Part shown: one piece after another, positions 1-12,823 of the stretch
Position numbering within the stretch: position 1 is the stretch's first letter
How the letters are laid out: each line of letters opens with the position of its first letter
DNA from: Struthidea cinerea
Taxonomy: Eukaryota; Chordata; Aves; Passeriformes; Corcoracidae
Assembly (NCBI GenBank): GCA_013397865.1
Contig: VZTI01004555.1
Location: forward strand, 2,461,995 to 2,525,994
Length of the DNA stretch: 64,000 nt
Direction: 5' to 3'
Notes under the pieces: model-generated
What the model was told of the DNA's origin: nothing
The model's input: the letters and a program-made list of their open reading frames with translations, nothing else
The model's database searches: none
Program-made: the position numbers and the translations under genes

Positions 1-1797
1 ACTAGAGGACCTTCCAAACCCTCAGAATTCATCCTCTTTCTTAGTTTCCATCACTTGTTCTTCCAGCTGAACTAAACCATTAAAATATACTAATTGATTA
101 CCAACTATGGAAATATGCAAATTTGTATTATCCAGAAAAAGACTTTTCCTCTTTCCTCTACAATAACCCTACCTGCAACCTGATACATATTTTGGAAGTT
201 TACATTCAATTTTAAAAAGGAGAAAAAAGGAAAGTTTTATATGGTTTTTTCTTCCCACCTACAAAAAACCATGGGAGGAATTATTTCTTGTCACATACTA
301 AGTTAAATCTAAAAACTCTGCATTTAGGTTAGGGTTCCCACTCTTTGTAAAATTTATATACAATCTCTGATGGCAAAGTAGTCAATAAAACAAATTAAGA
401 TTTTGTTCTCTATAACCCATTCACTCTGTACAATCAAAAAAAAGGAAAAATTTATCAATGAACTATAATTTCTTTACAGTGTATACAAATTAGTTTCATC
501 TTGAGTGTTTACAGACTAACACAACGCTTGTACTGCTTGTGTATGAACATATAAGTGAAAGCTCAAAATCATAATTTTATTAAAAATACTACTAATTAAG
601 TAATTTTATCTACACTAACCAAATGTATAAGGGGCTAGAAGATCTCCCTTGTGGCCTGTACGTTCAAAACATCTGCACAAATGCTGCAATTCTCTGCTTT
701 TGAGCCTAAAATCTTCAACATCCCTCTAACGACAGTTGTGTATCACATGTAGTCTCTAACAGCTTTAGGATTAATTGTTATCTGTTTTTCCTACCTCATT
801 AATCAAAGGCAAACAGTGGATATAATCTATTTTCTCAGGCAGATTTTGGAACTGGATGCATATGTTCAGTCTGCGTCAGCCACAGTTATGCTGAAGTACA
901 TAACAATTGTATAGGGCAAATCAGCTTGTGCTAAGCAGCTGTCCTGCAGCAGAGATAAAGTGGAGAAAAACACCACATCAAAAACAATCACCAGACAGAG
1001 TCCTTCCTTCTAAACTCTCAGACTTCACAAGTTCTTAAATACTACATTCAAGGCTATGTTTTGAAAAGCAGCTTTTTAAAATTTTTTTTTTCTGGTATAG
1101 AAACAGGAATAAGGCTCAATGCTGCCTAACAGAGGCAACTAAAGTGAGAGATAATCCTGTGGTTCAGCAGACAGGCAGTAGTTAAAGGTTCAGTGCCAGG
1201 ATATGCCACAGATAGACTGCAGGAAGCTAAAGCTATCACTGCATTTCTCTAAGCCCAAGGATCCTGTTTGTAGAAGATGGACCACAGCTCCATTTTTTTT
1301 CTAATCTTTGACATTAAAACTCAAATGTAAGTTCTTCAGAGCACAGACAAACTCCCCTATGACCACAACAGTCTCTGTTCTTAGCTAGATGCTGCCAACT
1401 AAAAAGGAAAGCGGTTTTCTTTTCTAATACTTCTCACACGTTTAGCCCCAGAGCCGGCTACCCCACTGTCATATCTCCCGAGCTTTTCACAGCAGAATGC
1501 TGCCAAGCAGAGCAAATGCACATCCTGCCAAAGGAGCTCTGCTTTCATGTGTCCTGCACACAGGCAAATGACCAGCTGGCACACAGGTCATGGTTACCTA
1601 GTTGACACACACTTGGCTTTACACAACTCATGAAATGTTGCATTTTTGGCTCAAATGAGGTTTGTTTCTCTTCTGTGTGACAAAAGAAAGGGTAAGAAAA
1701 AGAGAACCCACAGTCACTGCACATCCTTATAGGGATGGGAAACTCAGCTGTATTCATGCTGATGGTCTTGTGACACCCTACGAAATCGCCACAGGAT
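1..1797. other. AT-rich stretch with no recognised gene
   Basis: No exon with plausible splice sites and recognisable protein was found on either strand. By synteny with mammals, TECPR2 should run leftward from the GC island at about 2.2-2.7 kb, so this could be its first intron or 5' flank. That is inference from gene order only; no TECPR2 coding sequence is visible. Confidence 0.4.
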
Positions 1798-2140
1798 CCT
1801 GGAATGGTTTGGGTCGGAAGGCACCCTAAAGATCATGTAGTTCCAATCCTCCCGCCATGGGCAGGGGCACCTTCCACTAGACCAGATTGCTCTGAGCCCC
1901 ATCCAAGCTCGCCTTGAACACTTTCAAGGATGGAGTATCCACAGCTTCTCTGGCCAACCTGTTTCGGCACCTTGCTACTCTCACAGTGAAGAATTTATTC
2001 CTAATATCTAACATAAATCTCCCCTTCCTTCAGTTTGAAGCCATTCCCCCTTGTCTTAACTTCCCTTCCACAAATGTATTCCTTAAACATATTCTCCTGA
2101 AACATATTCAGATGTTCCAAATCATTCCTTCCCAACAGGT
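1798..2140 (-). repeat. CR1 LINE 3'-end fragment, antisense
   Basis: The plus strand reads as the reverse complement of an avian CR1 3' end. Diagnostic phrases include GGAATGGTTTGGGTCGGAAG, CCATGGGCAGGGGCACCTTC and GAATTTATTCCTAATATCTA. It is a non-autonomous 5'-truncated LINE copy. The long open frame through it and the following N run is an artefact. Confidence 0.85.
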
Positions 2141-2145
2141 GCCTT

Positions 2146-2760
2146 CTCGCTGCAGCCCCTGCCAGAGTAGGACAGAGCCAGTGGCTCCCGGCCGCACACC
2201 CGCGGGGCTGCCTCGCCTTCCCGCCGGCTTTACCTCGGCTTATGCCGGATTTACCGCCCAGACCCANNNNNNNNNNNNNNNNNNNNNNNNNNNNNNNNNN
2301 NNNNNNNNNNNNNNNNNNNNNNNNNNNNNNNNNNNNNNNNNNNNNNNNNNNNNNNNNNNNNNNNNNNNNNNNNNNNNNNNNNNNNNNNNNNNNNNNNNNN
2401 NNNNNNNNNNNNNNNNNNNNNNNNNNNNNNNNNNNNNNNNNNNNNNNNNNNNNNNNNNNNNNNNNNNNNNNNNNNNNNNNNNNNNNNNNNNNNNNNNNNN
2501 NNNNNNNNNNNNNNNNNNNNNNNNNNNNNNNNNNNNNNNNNNNNNNNNNNNNNNNNNNNNNNNNNNNNNNNNNNNNNNNNNNNNNNNNNNNNNNNNNNNN
2601 NNNNNNNNNNNNNNGAGCTGGGGGGAGTGAACGGGGGGTGGCGGGGAGCAGCCAGAGGCCCGGTCCCGGCGTTTTCCCAGCAAACTAGCGAGGTTTAATG
2701 TGCCTGTGGTGCCCTGCCAGCCCGCCGGGCCGCCGCTGTCATGCCCTGATGTGCACTGTG
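2146..2760. promoter_or_regulatory. GC-rich island, probable CINP/TECPR2 bidirectional promoter (gap inside)
   Basis: GC-rich sequence with CpGs flanks a 348-base N run. CINP exon 2 begins at 3833 with a phase that requires an upstream coding exon, and none is visible between 2615 and 3832, so exon 1 most likely lies in the gap. In mammals CINP and TECPR2 are head to head, so the same island probably serves both. The promoter role is inference from position and composition. Confidence 0.5.
2267..2614. other. assembly gap (348 N)
   Basis: A run of 348 N embedded in GC-rich sequence. It probably hides the short first coding exon of CINP. Dropout of GC-rich first exons is common in bird assemblies. 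Confidence 0.99.
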
Positions 2761-2837
2761 TCCAGCACCTGGCTCGTGCCCCGGATGGAGCGGGGGGCCC
2801 CCGTATCTCCCCATGTCTGTTACCACATCCCTGTGTA

Positions 2838-3160
2838 TAAACATCTAAAGGGTGGCTGTCAAGAGAATTGAGCCAGGCTCTTCTCGGTGGTGCGAACCAA
2901 CAGGACGAGAGACAGCGGGCAGAAACTGATGCACAGGAAGTTCCACATGAACATAAGGAATAACTTTACTGTGCTGTGACCGAGCCTTGAAACAGATTGG
3001 CCAGAGAAGTTGTGGAGTCTCCTTCACTGAAGATACCCGAAAACCATCTGGACTCAGTCCTGTGCCATATGCTCTGGGATGGCCCTGCTTCAGCAGGAGG
3101 GTTGGACCAAGTGACCTACTGTGGTCCCTCCCAACCTGACCCGTTCTACGATTCTATGTG
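2838..3160 (+). repeat. CR1 LINE 3'-end fragment, sense
   Basis: It resembles the sense CR1 tail. It contains GTTCCACATGAACATAAGGA and GAAGTTGTGGAGTCTCCTTC, followed by a purine-rich stretch and a terminal GATTCTATG-type motif near 3149-3158, typical of the CR1 3' end. It lies in CINP intron 1 and is non-coding. Confidence 0.88.
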
Positions 3161-3832
3161 GACTTTACATCTTTTTATGTGACAGACACTTTTCAGGCGT
3201 CTCTGTGGATAAAAGTAGAAGCCAGCAAACATTCAGGCAGGGCATTTGGCTTGGCTTTGATCCCTGCTTTGGCTGCCAGGGCAGAGCCTGCTTTGTGTGA
3301 TCAGAGGATGTGCAGCAGGTTCCTATGGCTGGCTGGCCTCCAAAGAGACACCACGAAACGAGGGCTTTGTGCTCAGCAATAAAGCACCCACCACCTTCAG
3401 CGGGACCCAGCCTTCCCCCAAACTCTTACAGCTCACGTGTTGCTGTGAATTAATTCTGACATTCATGTCATGAGCACTGCATGCATGCACAGTAATTGCT
3501 GCCATGATTTCTTTCTGTCATACACTGCATAAGCATCTGTCATTTGATGTCAGAAGACTGCTAGATCTGCCAGCACTACAAAGCCACTGCTGTCCATGCT
3601 GCAACATCACATCTCAGAATGTGCTTGCATTTGTTTAATAATACAGTTTTCTTGTAAATAGCAATAGATAAGGAATTAGATTTCGTGATCAAAGACAATT
3701 AACGTAAATTCCATTTTACTTTAATCAATATTCACCAGTAAAGCACGGAAATCTTTAACACAAATAGCTGTCGGACACTGATTTGTTTCTGTATGCTTTA
3801 AATGGCTTCAACATCTTTATTTTCTCATACAG

Positions 3833-4011
3833 CAAAAAGTCCTCCTGATAGTATTCCAAGAAGGCCTGTTCTATCTGTCAGTGCAAGAAAAATTAAAGAT
3901 AATGCAGCAGACTGGCATAATTTAATGATGAAATGGGAGAGACTGAATGATAATGGATTTACTACAGCAAACAAAATAGTCAACATGAGGATCAGTGAGC
4001 AGTAAGTATGC
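3833..4011 (+). CDS. CINP: CINP exon 2
   Basis: The acceptor is a pyrimidine-rich tract ending CATACAG and the donor is GTAAGT. The exon encodes the conserved block RPVLSVSARKIKDNAADWHN and continues through FTTANKIVNMRIS. The last codon is split (CA|A, Gln) with the exon at 5225. Confidence 0.93.
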
Positions 4012-7000
4012 TAATATGAGTAAAGATAGCATAAAGATTGCTTTTATTGAGAGAATAATCTTTCTTCACTAGAAACTTCTTTTTGAAGATCAGGAAATAA
4101 CATGTCACGGTGGATAAGCTGGCTCTTAGATCAAACTCAGCAGTTGCATTCTTTGGTTACATAAACTATTTACATTCAAATAGTGCCTCATATAGTAATG
4201 ATATTTGCAAGAAATGAGAAATGTTTATTTTACATAGTCAAACATAGCATATTTAAAATCCTTATATCAGGTACCAAGTTAAAATCTAGTTCTATAACCT
4301 CAGCCCATGTGAGTTCCCTTATTCTATCGCACATTTTACAGTGAGGCGAGTATTACCAAGTTTCACTCAAGTCAAAAGTTCAGAAGATTTTAAGAAAGAA
4401 TCACTGATTTGTACAAACAAAAAAGTTTTAACAGTGATGATTTAAAAGAAAACCAGCAAAGACCAAAAATACCACACCACAACCACCATAAAAAAACCGC
4501 AAACCAAAACAAAACCCACCAAAAAACTGAAAAAAAACCCACTTTGGTAGAGCTTTTATTTTCATGCTGTAATTAAAAACCTTAATTAACCAGGGCTTTG
4601 AGCAGCTTCTCCAGGGTCCTCACAGCTGAAGAGGGTTTGTCTGACAGGGTTCTGACAGGTACAAGCTGAGGAATATTTTGCTGTAATGGTGCCAGATGTT
4701 GTTCTTACTCTCTAGCAGCTCTCTCTCCTCGGTCTAAGTTTACAGCTGGTGTGGGAATGTCTGCCAGACAGGGCAGGTGTCTGTACATTGGCTGCTCTGG
4801 TGTCACAGATAAGTGTCTTGGCTTAAATTGTGCACAGAGGTGAGTTTGTGGTGAGCCACCAGATTATCCTGTGGAGATAATCCATTATTCCAGCTGAAGC
4901 CTGGGCATACCTTGTCCATTATGAGAGAACAACCTCCAGTACAGGGGCAAGGTAAAGAGGGAAAAAGTGTTGTCTTAACACCTGCAAATGTTTTTTCAAG
5001 CACATGATCTAAGGCAGTGTAGTTCTGTTTTTCTCTGAAGATTATGGTACTAGCCCCATTTGCTCACATGGCCAGCTATGCTTCATGCTATTTTTGTGTA
5101 GGAATTCTCATGAACAGCCTGTGAGAGAGAGATTTTGTAGGATCAGACCACAAGGATTTAAAATCTGCACTGCTCAAGTAAACCTATATGCAGTTGTTTA
5201 CACTGCCTTATGTTTCTATTTCAGATTTCAAGACAACAAACTGGAGATAGCGTGTGATAACAATGCCACAGAACCTGAAAAGCCAACCCCAAAATACAAT
5301 GAAGAGCTGGACAATTGCTGTGCAGAATTACTTGAGACCTTAAAGCATATGGTAATACTCATTTTTCAGACTTAGTCAATATGAATCAATTCCAAGTGTG
5401 CTCAAGTAACAAGGAAATGTCCTGAAGTATTTATTGTAGACAGAAGATTGGGATTTTCATTTATAGTTCTTTGGCTTCAAACCTTAATGACTATAAATCC
5501 AGAGTGCACCATTTATTTGATTGATTGGTAAATTTGAAAGTTGGTTTTACATCTGCTGTCTGCTTATAGTTCTACTCCCCCCTTTATAAAGTGATTGGAA
5601 ACAAATCATAGAAAGAATGCATTCCAAAGCTGCACCTGTTTTCTGTTTTCTCATCCTGGATGTTCCCTCTGTTTAGAACAAAAGAAACAGCAAAACATAA
5701 AGCAGTGCTTTACCTCCCATCATATCTTTGCAGCTATCTTTGATCAGACATAATGCAGTCACATTTTTAGCCTGCCTACCTGCATTTGCTGCGCAGATTT
5801 CCTTCTCTGGAGAGTGGAGTAAGATAATTATTATGTAACCCACCTTTTTCTCTGGATACCTTGCTAGAGGTTATTGTCACCTGTCAGTTTGACAGGAAGC
5901 AAAAATTTTTTTTCTGCCTGGTACTGTAATTTTAAATTCTTCTCAAAAATAACTTTTATAGCCTTTTGCCAAAGTGGAGGCCCCCATTAAAAGGACGGTA
6001 GATCTGGTTTTTTATATAGACAGGATACAGTCCTCCAGTATTTAGAAAAAGTAGGAAACTGGCTAGATTTGCCTCAGATTTTGTTCTGTGGGGAAAACAT
6101 GGGGGTTTTTTTCTTTTTTTTCCTTGAGGTGCTTTTGTATTGAGACTACAAATGCATTGATGAAATTTTTTACTCTTCCTGAGTAACAGAGGAGTCTAAG
6201 CAGCCAGTGTTAGATTGGATTCTAAACATAGCTACTATGACCTAATTTATTTTTCATTCCTTAGGAGTTTATGTGAGCTTATAGGTTCATAGATGTATCT
6301 GTGGTTTAGCTGCTTGACTTAAAGATACTGCCTGCAAGCTTCATTTTGGTGTAAATATTCATACCCAAATGCACAAAGTAAGGTGAACATGAAGGAAGTG
6401 GATAGAATGAACTGTTTTTTGAAGCAAGCTGTTAGATCAGCCTAGATATATTGTCAGTACCTTGAGCTGCTTTTCTCACCTGCTGCTGATCTTTTGAAAT
6501 TAAAGTCATGTCTATATGATAATGTAAGAAAACATGATAGGGCTTGTGCTACACCTGTGTGATGTTTTTCCCCAGTGCTAAATTGCTATAGGAAAAACTA
6601 GGGAGGTGAAAAAATGAGAGGGTTTTAATATATTTTTACATGAGGGAAACAAAAGAATGTGCAAAATCAGAGTCATATCTGCAGTGTTCAGAATTTCAGG
6701 GTATCTCAATTAAATCTTTTTATAGATTCCAGCTTTGATTCCTGTCTGGAGTTAAAAAAATGTGAGTTAGAAACGTTAATACCAAATAGCCTTCATAAAT
6801 AGTGGGTTTTTTTAACATGCTTAATATTACAGTAGCCTAATGTTCCTGAGATATTCATTAACATTCCATGTTCATCATTTTCAGACAAAAATACAACTGA
6901 AAATGGAAAAGCTTACTTTGACTACTAAAGCGATCTGTGACTTGGAAACATTCCACCATGGAGCTGGGAATTGCACGGCACCCTTCTTTCATACATGGCC

Positions 7001-8667
7001 CACACCATACTTCTGTAAGTAAAATATTGATTATCTTAGCTAATTACATTGTGTCATCAATGTCATCTAATTTATGACTGAAAAATAAGCCCTCTTATCT
7101 GGATGTCTTGCCTGAGAGGGAGAGAGTGCTGTCTCCTTTACAATTGACTAATCAATAAACACATGAATGCACCACTTGGTTTAGGGTTACTGCTGATGAC
7201 TGCCAAGCATTGTCTGACATGCAACAACGACAGCATAGAACTAAATTTGTCAGCAGTTTACAATGTCCAAGCTGCAACAGCCACATCCTCTGCAGGCAGA
7301 GACGTATTTGCAACTTGCTGGTGTTAAGCTGCAGGCTTAACTGCTTGACTTGTTACCTGACACTGAAATTAAATCCTTGAATGCAAAGAGCAAGCTATAC
7401 CTCAGTTAATTCTCAAGCAGCCAAAGAAAAATACCTCTGATCTCAATGTCAGTCAAGACAAGTAAAGAAATGTTACTGTCTGCTGTTAACATTAATTCTT
7501 TCAGCATTCACTTGATAGCAAAAGGTACTGCCTCCCTACTGGTATTACCCCAGTTTTAAAACTGAATTCAAGAGAAGCCTGATTGCATGCAAGACAACTG
7601 CCTTCTTTGTGAAGTAAAAATTATACCTCTATGAAGCCCTGCTTCGTACTTCACTACCACAGTTTAGCAGGAATCCTATGTGTTAGTTTCTGCCAGCTTA
7701 AAAGAATAAGAATGACAAAGACAACTGCTGTCAAAACACCCATTGTGACTGAATAATTTAGTGATGCTGTCTACTCCATGAAAGACTAAATCCTTCTGAA
7801 GGCAGTGATAGTTCAGGCTAAGTTAGAAACACAAGATCAGTCTTTCTTTAAAAATACTTTGTGCAGTTATTTTTTAAGAAGAATGAAAAATTACAGATGC
7901 ATTTGTACCCCCCTAACAGTATTACTAACATAACCAGTAACAGTTTTTACAATAAACGCTTCAGTTTTGATCTGTTGGGGATTTTTACTGTTGTTTTTCA
8001 CTATTGGTGTTACTCATTGGTGATCATGCATTGCCAAAGTGCATCACAGTACGTGAGAGCATCCTTTAGATTAGCTAAAATCAAGAGGGACTCTAAAATG
8101 TGAAGCTTGTTTTGCAGGATAGCATTACCAAATTTTAAAATCAAATTTTGGTTATTTGAGGAATAGCTGTAATTGATAATATTATAGTGGGTCCTGGGAA
8201 CCAGTGCCACTGCTTATTCTATAATTAAATGGGGACTCATGTCAAAATCAGAAGTGTGTAAAATATATCCCAAATTGGTTAGCATTTTATATTCTAATGT
8301 AAAAACACGATTAATGCTGTAAAAAAAAAAAGATGGCTAAATTTGGGGAATAGCTTATGTAAGGTAGGGATTTTTTATGATCCACCTATTACAAGTATAA
8401 TCTAGCTTTTAGAGAATTGCTGAAATGTTCTGGTCAATGTGTTTGGTTTTTCAATCCACTTCAGATGAGGTTTCTCTGAAGCTCTCTGAAATGTACAAGA
8501 AGGAACTACAACTCAAGCAAACAATTGTGGAAGACATTGCTCATTCTGCTGACCAGGATCTGATGATGGTGTATTTATCATCGTGGTTGTACCAGCCTTA
8601 CATTGAGAACAGCAGCACACTGCTGCTTGAAGCCATGCTGCTGGAAACAGGACACAGGCAGTGCTAG
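3833..8667 (+). CDS. CINP: CINP, CDK2-interacting protein (exons 2-5, exon 1 missing)
   Basis: Four exons (3833-4011, 5225-5351, 6885-7014, 8465-8667) join in frame through GT-AG introns into about 212 residues that match vertebrate CINP throughout. Signature stretches are RRPVLSVSARKIKDNAADWH, KYNEELDNCCAELLETLK, KMEKLTLTTKAICDLE and the C-terminus LLEAMLLETGHRQC. CINP is a small, mostly helical protein known to bind CDK2 and CDC7 and to support ATR signalling. It is also a subunit of the AAA-ATPase complex with AFG2A/AFG2B that acts in late 60S maturation. The first few residues are not visible and are probably in the gap at 2267-2614. The Met at 3802 lies in the intron just before a strong acceptor and should not be taken as the start. 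The gene is tail to tail with ZNF839. No frame damage is seen. Confidence 0.95.
5225..5351 (+). CDS. CINP: CINP exon 3
   Basis: The acceptor is TTTCTATTTCAG and the donor is ATG|GTAATA. The exon encodes an acidic helical segment with NEELDNCCAELLETLKHM. This middle part is the least conserved part of the protein. Confidence 0.92.
6885..7014 (+). CDS. CINP: CINP exon 4
   Basis: The acceptor is CATTTTCAG and the donor is GTAAGT. The exon encodes TKIQLKMEKLTLTTKAICDL and ends in FHTWPTPYF, which corresponds to FHTWPTTHF in mammals. Confidence 0.94.
8465..8667 (+). CDS. CINP: CINP exon 5 (last coding exon)
   Basis: The acceptor is CCACTTCAG. The split codon T|AT gives Tyr, restoring YEVSLKLSEMYKKELQLKQT. 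The exon ends in ETGHRQC followed by TAG. An ATTAAA at 8767-8772 and an AATAAA at 9393-9398 are possible polyadenylation signals. Confidence 0.94.
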
Positions 8668-11477
8668 AATTCCAGAGGTTACATGGCTGGCTTCTAGTGA
8701 TGCTTACATGAAACTGAATTGGCAAATTGCAAGGCTTACCAAGTAAGTTGATTTTTTGTAAAACTTATTAAAAATATTTTTCTCTGTTTATATTCCTTAC
8801 TTTGTCTCAGCTGATACTCCTTTTCCTGTGTGGGACAATATGGTTTTGGTTGCTTTTATCTATTTTAGGGCAACATAGAGGCTACAGGTAGGAGGCTAAG
8901 TCCTCTATAATCAGAAAGAGATAAGCACTGCTTGGTGGTCTGGGGGGATTCAATGCATATAGAAGCTACAGCAAAAAATGTTACTTCCTCCCAAGTCTGG
9001 ACAGCCTAACATACCTACATGGTCCCTTTTGCCATCAAAATTCAGCACTTCTTGATCTTTCATGGGGTTTTTTTTGGCACGAGTTAACAGGGCAAATGTT
9101 TTTGTACTTGCTTTATAAGTGGAGGAGAGGAAAGCACAAAAGGAAGAATCCAAAAGGATCCACATGGTTTGGTATGTGGTTTTGAAATGCTGTTGCAGAC
9201 AACAGTGTAAATTCTGGTTTGGTTTTGATTCTGGTGATGTTGGGTACATCACCCTCAGAGAGTGATCCAAGCCTGAACCAGCATCCAGGAAGTTTTAGTA
9301 CAATTCAGCATTCCACAGTCATTATATAAGAAGGTCTTGTCCTTTTTAATTAACTTTTTTTTTTAAGAGATGTTTCATGAAAGCATCTGTTGAATAAAAC
9401 AAAACCTTCTTTAGTCAAGGCTGTATCCCATATTGTTTGCTCCCTGTCATGGGGCTCAGTAAGTTTTTCCTTGGATTACTGTTACTGATGTCAAGTGGTT
9501 TTGGTTTGGAGGTGTGTTCCTCTGTACTGATAGGAAAAGCAGGGTCACTTACCTACTTAGCTCCAAGCTGAAACCTCGTAAGCTTAGTAGAGAAATAACA
9601 TCAGTTTCCTGCAATAACAGGACAGTCATGAATTGAAAAGTTTTCTTGAAATATTGCTCTGTTGAACAATGAGGTTGTTTCTGGCAGCTAATAAGAGTTC
9701 TATTCTTAGCCCACAATCCCAGCATCTGAAAAGAAATTCTGCAGTAGCTCAAAAATACAGTTAGGAACAGCTTTGTTGGGTTTTGTTATTTTTTCAGTGG
9801 AAGTGTTCTACCTAGTTTAACATCCACCTTAATTCATCTGAGTAGGGCCAGACCTGTGTCACTATGGAAACATCTCCGTACTTCAAAAATATTTTCCAAG
9901 GAGAAAAGATTGGTTCACATATAGAACTGTGCTTTTAAGATGAGAGTAGGTGTATTGTATTTCCCAGCATGTGCAAATTGACAGGGAAGGCAAAATTGAA
10001 GCAAATTTTCATTTTCTGCACAGGAGGTAATTGTGGTTTGTTCTCATTTCTTAAGAGGAAAGAAGCTCTTCAGGAAGGGGTCTTCATATTCACAGACCCT
10101 CTTGCTTATTGACTGTTGTTGGACATTGGAAGATTACTGCAAAACCATTGCAGAGATGTTTTGTCATTCCAGCTCTAAGCAGTTGATTGTTATATTTGTA
10201 GCCCTCAGATATCATTATTAGACAGTCAATACAAAAGGGTATCATAAATAATTGGTCAGTGCAATCAAAGACTGTAAGACCAGCAGAGCTTTGCTTTGTA
10301 TACTACCTTCACTTACAAGGTAGGTCTGTATCCTCTGGCAGTTACCACCTCCTAAAAAAGAGGGAAAAAACCCCCAACACAAATAGTAACACATTAATAA
10401 CTCATTAACGTCCAGTGTCTTTCACAACTACTCATAAAAGGCAACATTTTGGGTAATCAAAGTCATCTCCTACTCAGGCAACCAAGAAAAAACCCACCAA
10501 ACAAAAAAGCCTAACTCAACTATGTTTAAAGGGACAGAGTAGAGCAGTTAATTTAATCTGTAAATTGTCTTCTCTTTTGTTTAGATTCAATTTTAGTGTT
10601 TTTCTTCAGTAACAATACCATGAAAAAAATCAGTGTTCATACTTGATTTAAGAACAATGCTCCTGTCCTTGGCAGATTTGCCTGATTATTCCAGTAGTTG
10701 CATCTATTCAGCAATGAGGGGGCACACATATTAAGGTAACATTTTATGTTACTGCTTTTCAGTAATGTCCACTCATTTAATGCTGTTCTTCTTCACCTGC
10801 TAAACTTCTTGAAAGAAGAGACAATGCCTCAGACACAATGCTGGTAGGTCTTCACAAAAATATAATATGATCCAAGGATCATATTGAAAGTATGACAAAA
10901 ATTTAAGTAATTTGCCAAGTTCTCTCCCTGCCTAGATAAACAGTCCCTTTGTATTATGATTAAACAGTACAAGGTAGTGTGGAGTTACTAGGAAGGTCAA
11001 AGTGTAGAATTCATAAAGGATGCATCATCTGAAAGAAAAGTATAACACCAGTCTAACAAAAATAGGCCATGACAGACTAAAACAAAAAAAGAATTTGGTA
11101 CCTCATTAAGGAAAATTAGAGCACTACTTACGCACCTTCCCATTTCGGTCTACGCAACAGCAATTTTTAAAGGTGTGGCTGAACGTTAGACAAGCAACTT
11201 AAATGCATTTCCAACTGTTCAGTACAAATCATATCTTGTTTGAGGCTATTTTTGTTCCTAACTCAGTGAATGCTTATTTCAGTAAGGATCAGCTAGGCTG
11301 TCACATTGTTCCCGGAATGCACAAATGTGGATTATACTTAAAACTGCCCATTTTTCCAGGCAGATTTATGTGCATCAAGTCTAGATGCTAATGAATATTC
11401 GAGATAGCTTTTAAAAAGCGCAGTAACAGTGTTTTATAATCTCAGTGGCACAGAAAATGCACATTTTTAATATAGCT
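8668..11477. other. convergent 3' flanks of CINP and ZNF839
   Basis: This holds the CINP 3' UTR and the sequence between two convergent genes. No coding exon, RNA gene or recognisable repeat was found. Runs such as 9358-9364 are plain T tracts. Confidence 0.5.
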
Positions 11478-11846
11478 TTTATTTTACCCATATACAGCTT
11501 GCCAGTACACAGCACATCACTGCTGAACAGCAGTACAACTTACTGCATTTTTAGATGGCTAGAGAGAAAAGGAATTACGTAACAAAATGGAACAGTGCAA
11601 GTTCTAGGGTTGACAAGATTTCCACTTTCCACCCATCCCCAACATATAAAGCAAATAGAACAATGTTAATTCTAGAATTTTTGGTTGCAATGCTGCTAGA
11701 TTTATATAAACATAAGTTATAAAAAGTACAGGGCATAGAAACAGTTTACAAATAAGTTAAATTTCAATTATCTCAGTATTCACATTAGAAAAATATACAT
11801 TTTATAATCAGTCTTTTCCAGAAGAAAGCTTATAGGGTTTTCTAAT
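11478..11846 (-). other. ZNF839: ZNF839 3' UTR with candidate polyA signal
   Basis: The minus strand continues past the ZNF839 stop at 11847-11849. AATAAA on the minus strand at 11478-11483 is a plausible polyadenylation signal, giving a 3' UTR of roughly 370-390 bases. The end is inferred. Confidence 0.5.
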
Positions 11847-12823
11847 TTATGGCTCCAATTCACTTTGTGAGAGCAAAATATCTTCACTTTGGCCACCTGC
11901 TTCCATTGCCAGTAGTGCTTCCACTGTTTCCAATGGTATCCCTTCGGGTGTGCGAATGTGCATTGTAGTACCATTGGAATCGGTCACAATAACGATGCCT
12001 TCCGCCTGAGACAAAACAGCAGTGTCTGGATGAGACAAGATCAGTCCCTCTGAAGTCTGGATAAAAATCTGTTCGTGTCCCTGAGACAAAAAATCATGGC
12101 TCTCATCAGAAATCTCAAAAGCTACAGTTTCATCTACAGTAACTGTATTTGCCAGTTCATGTGAAGAATATTCACTCTCATTTTTAAAAGCATTTTCCTG
12201 GTTCCCATGAGTGGACAGGGAAGCTCCCTGGACAGCGTTCTGGTGCGACTCAGGCTGAGCACTGTGGGGGTAGTTTATTGGCACAATGTTTGTTGAAAAA
12301 ACTTTTTCAAGTTCCTGTATCTCATCAGTCATATCAGCATTATGAAGTTGCTCAGAACATTCTTTAATTGCAAATTTAGGGTTTTCTTCTTGCAGTTCCT
12401 GATATTTTGGATTGTGACCATTTTCTTCACTTGTTGGTAAGCCAGTGCTCTGACTGGCCACTGCCTGCTCGGACACAGAGCTGCAGAGTTCAGGAGCTGC
12501 CAGTCCCCCTGCCGCATTCCCGCTCACAAAGTGCGCCTGAACCAGCCCAGCTGAGCCACCTGCTTCAACAGGCAGCACAACTTCAGTGTGCAGCAGAGAT
12601 GCTTCACCTGCCAGATCTGGTCCCTGTATGCTCACAGGCTGGGGATATTCTATCCTCATTTCCACAGTTTGGGAGAAGGTACCTGAATTTTCAGCATTGT
12701 TTCTAACTCCTGAATCAGCAACTGAATTATGTTCTTCTGCTGTCTGTAATGTACTTCCAGTTGTGGAGCAAGTGATATGCCTATCTTCTGAAAGCAAGAT
12801 TTCTCCATTTAATGGATTAAAAC
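11847..12823 (-). CDS. ZNF839: ZNF839 exon 8 (last coding exon)
   Basis: The acceptor on the minus strand is TTTTTCCTTTTCAG. Codon G|GT is completed from the exon ending at 14461. The exon encodes NPLNGEILLSEDRHITC and then a low-complexity Ser/Glu/Gln region. It closes with a better-ordered segment (EGIVIVTDSNGTTMHIRTPE, ETVEALLAMEAGGQSED) before TAA. Confidence 0.92.

Noticed and set aside
1914..2688. Long open frames across the first N run
   Set aside because: The frames are made of N and CR1 sequence.
3802..3832. ATG at 3802 as the CINP start
   Set aside because: A strong acceptor (TTTTCTCATACAG) ends at 3832 and CINP similarity begins just after it. The residues before it match nothing in CINP.
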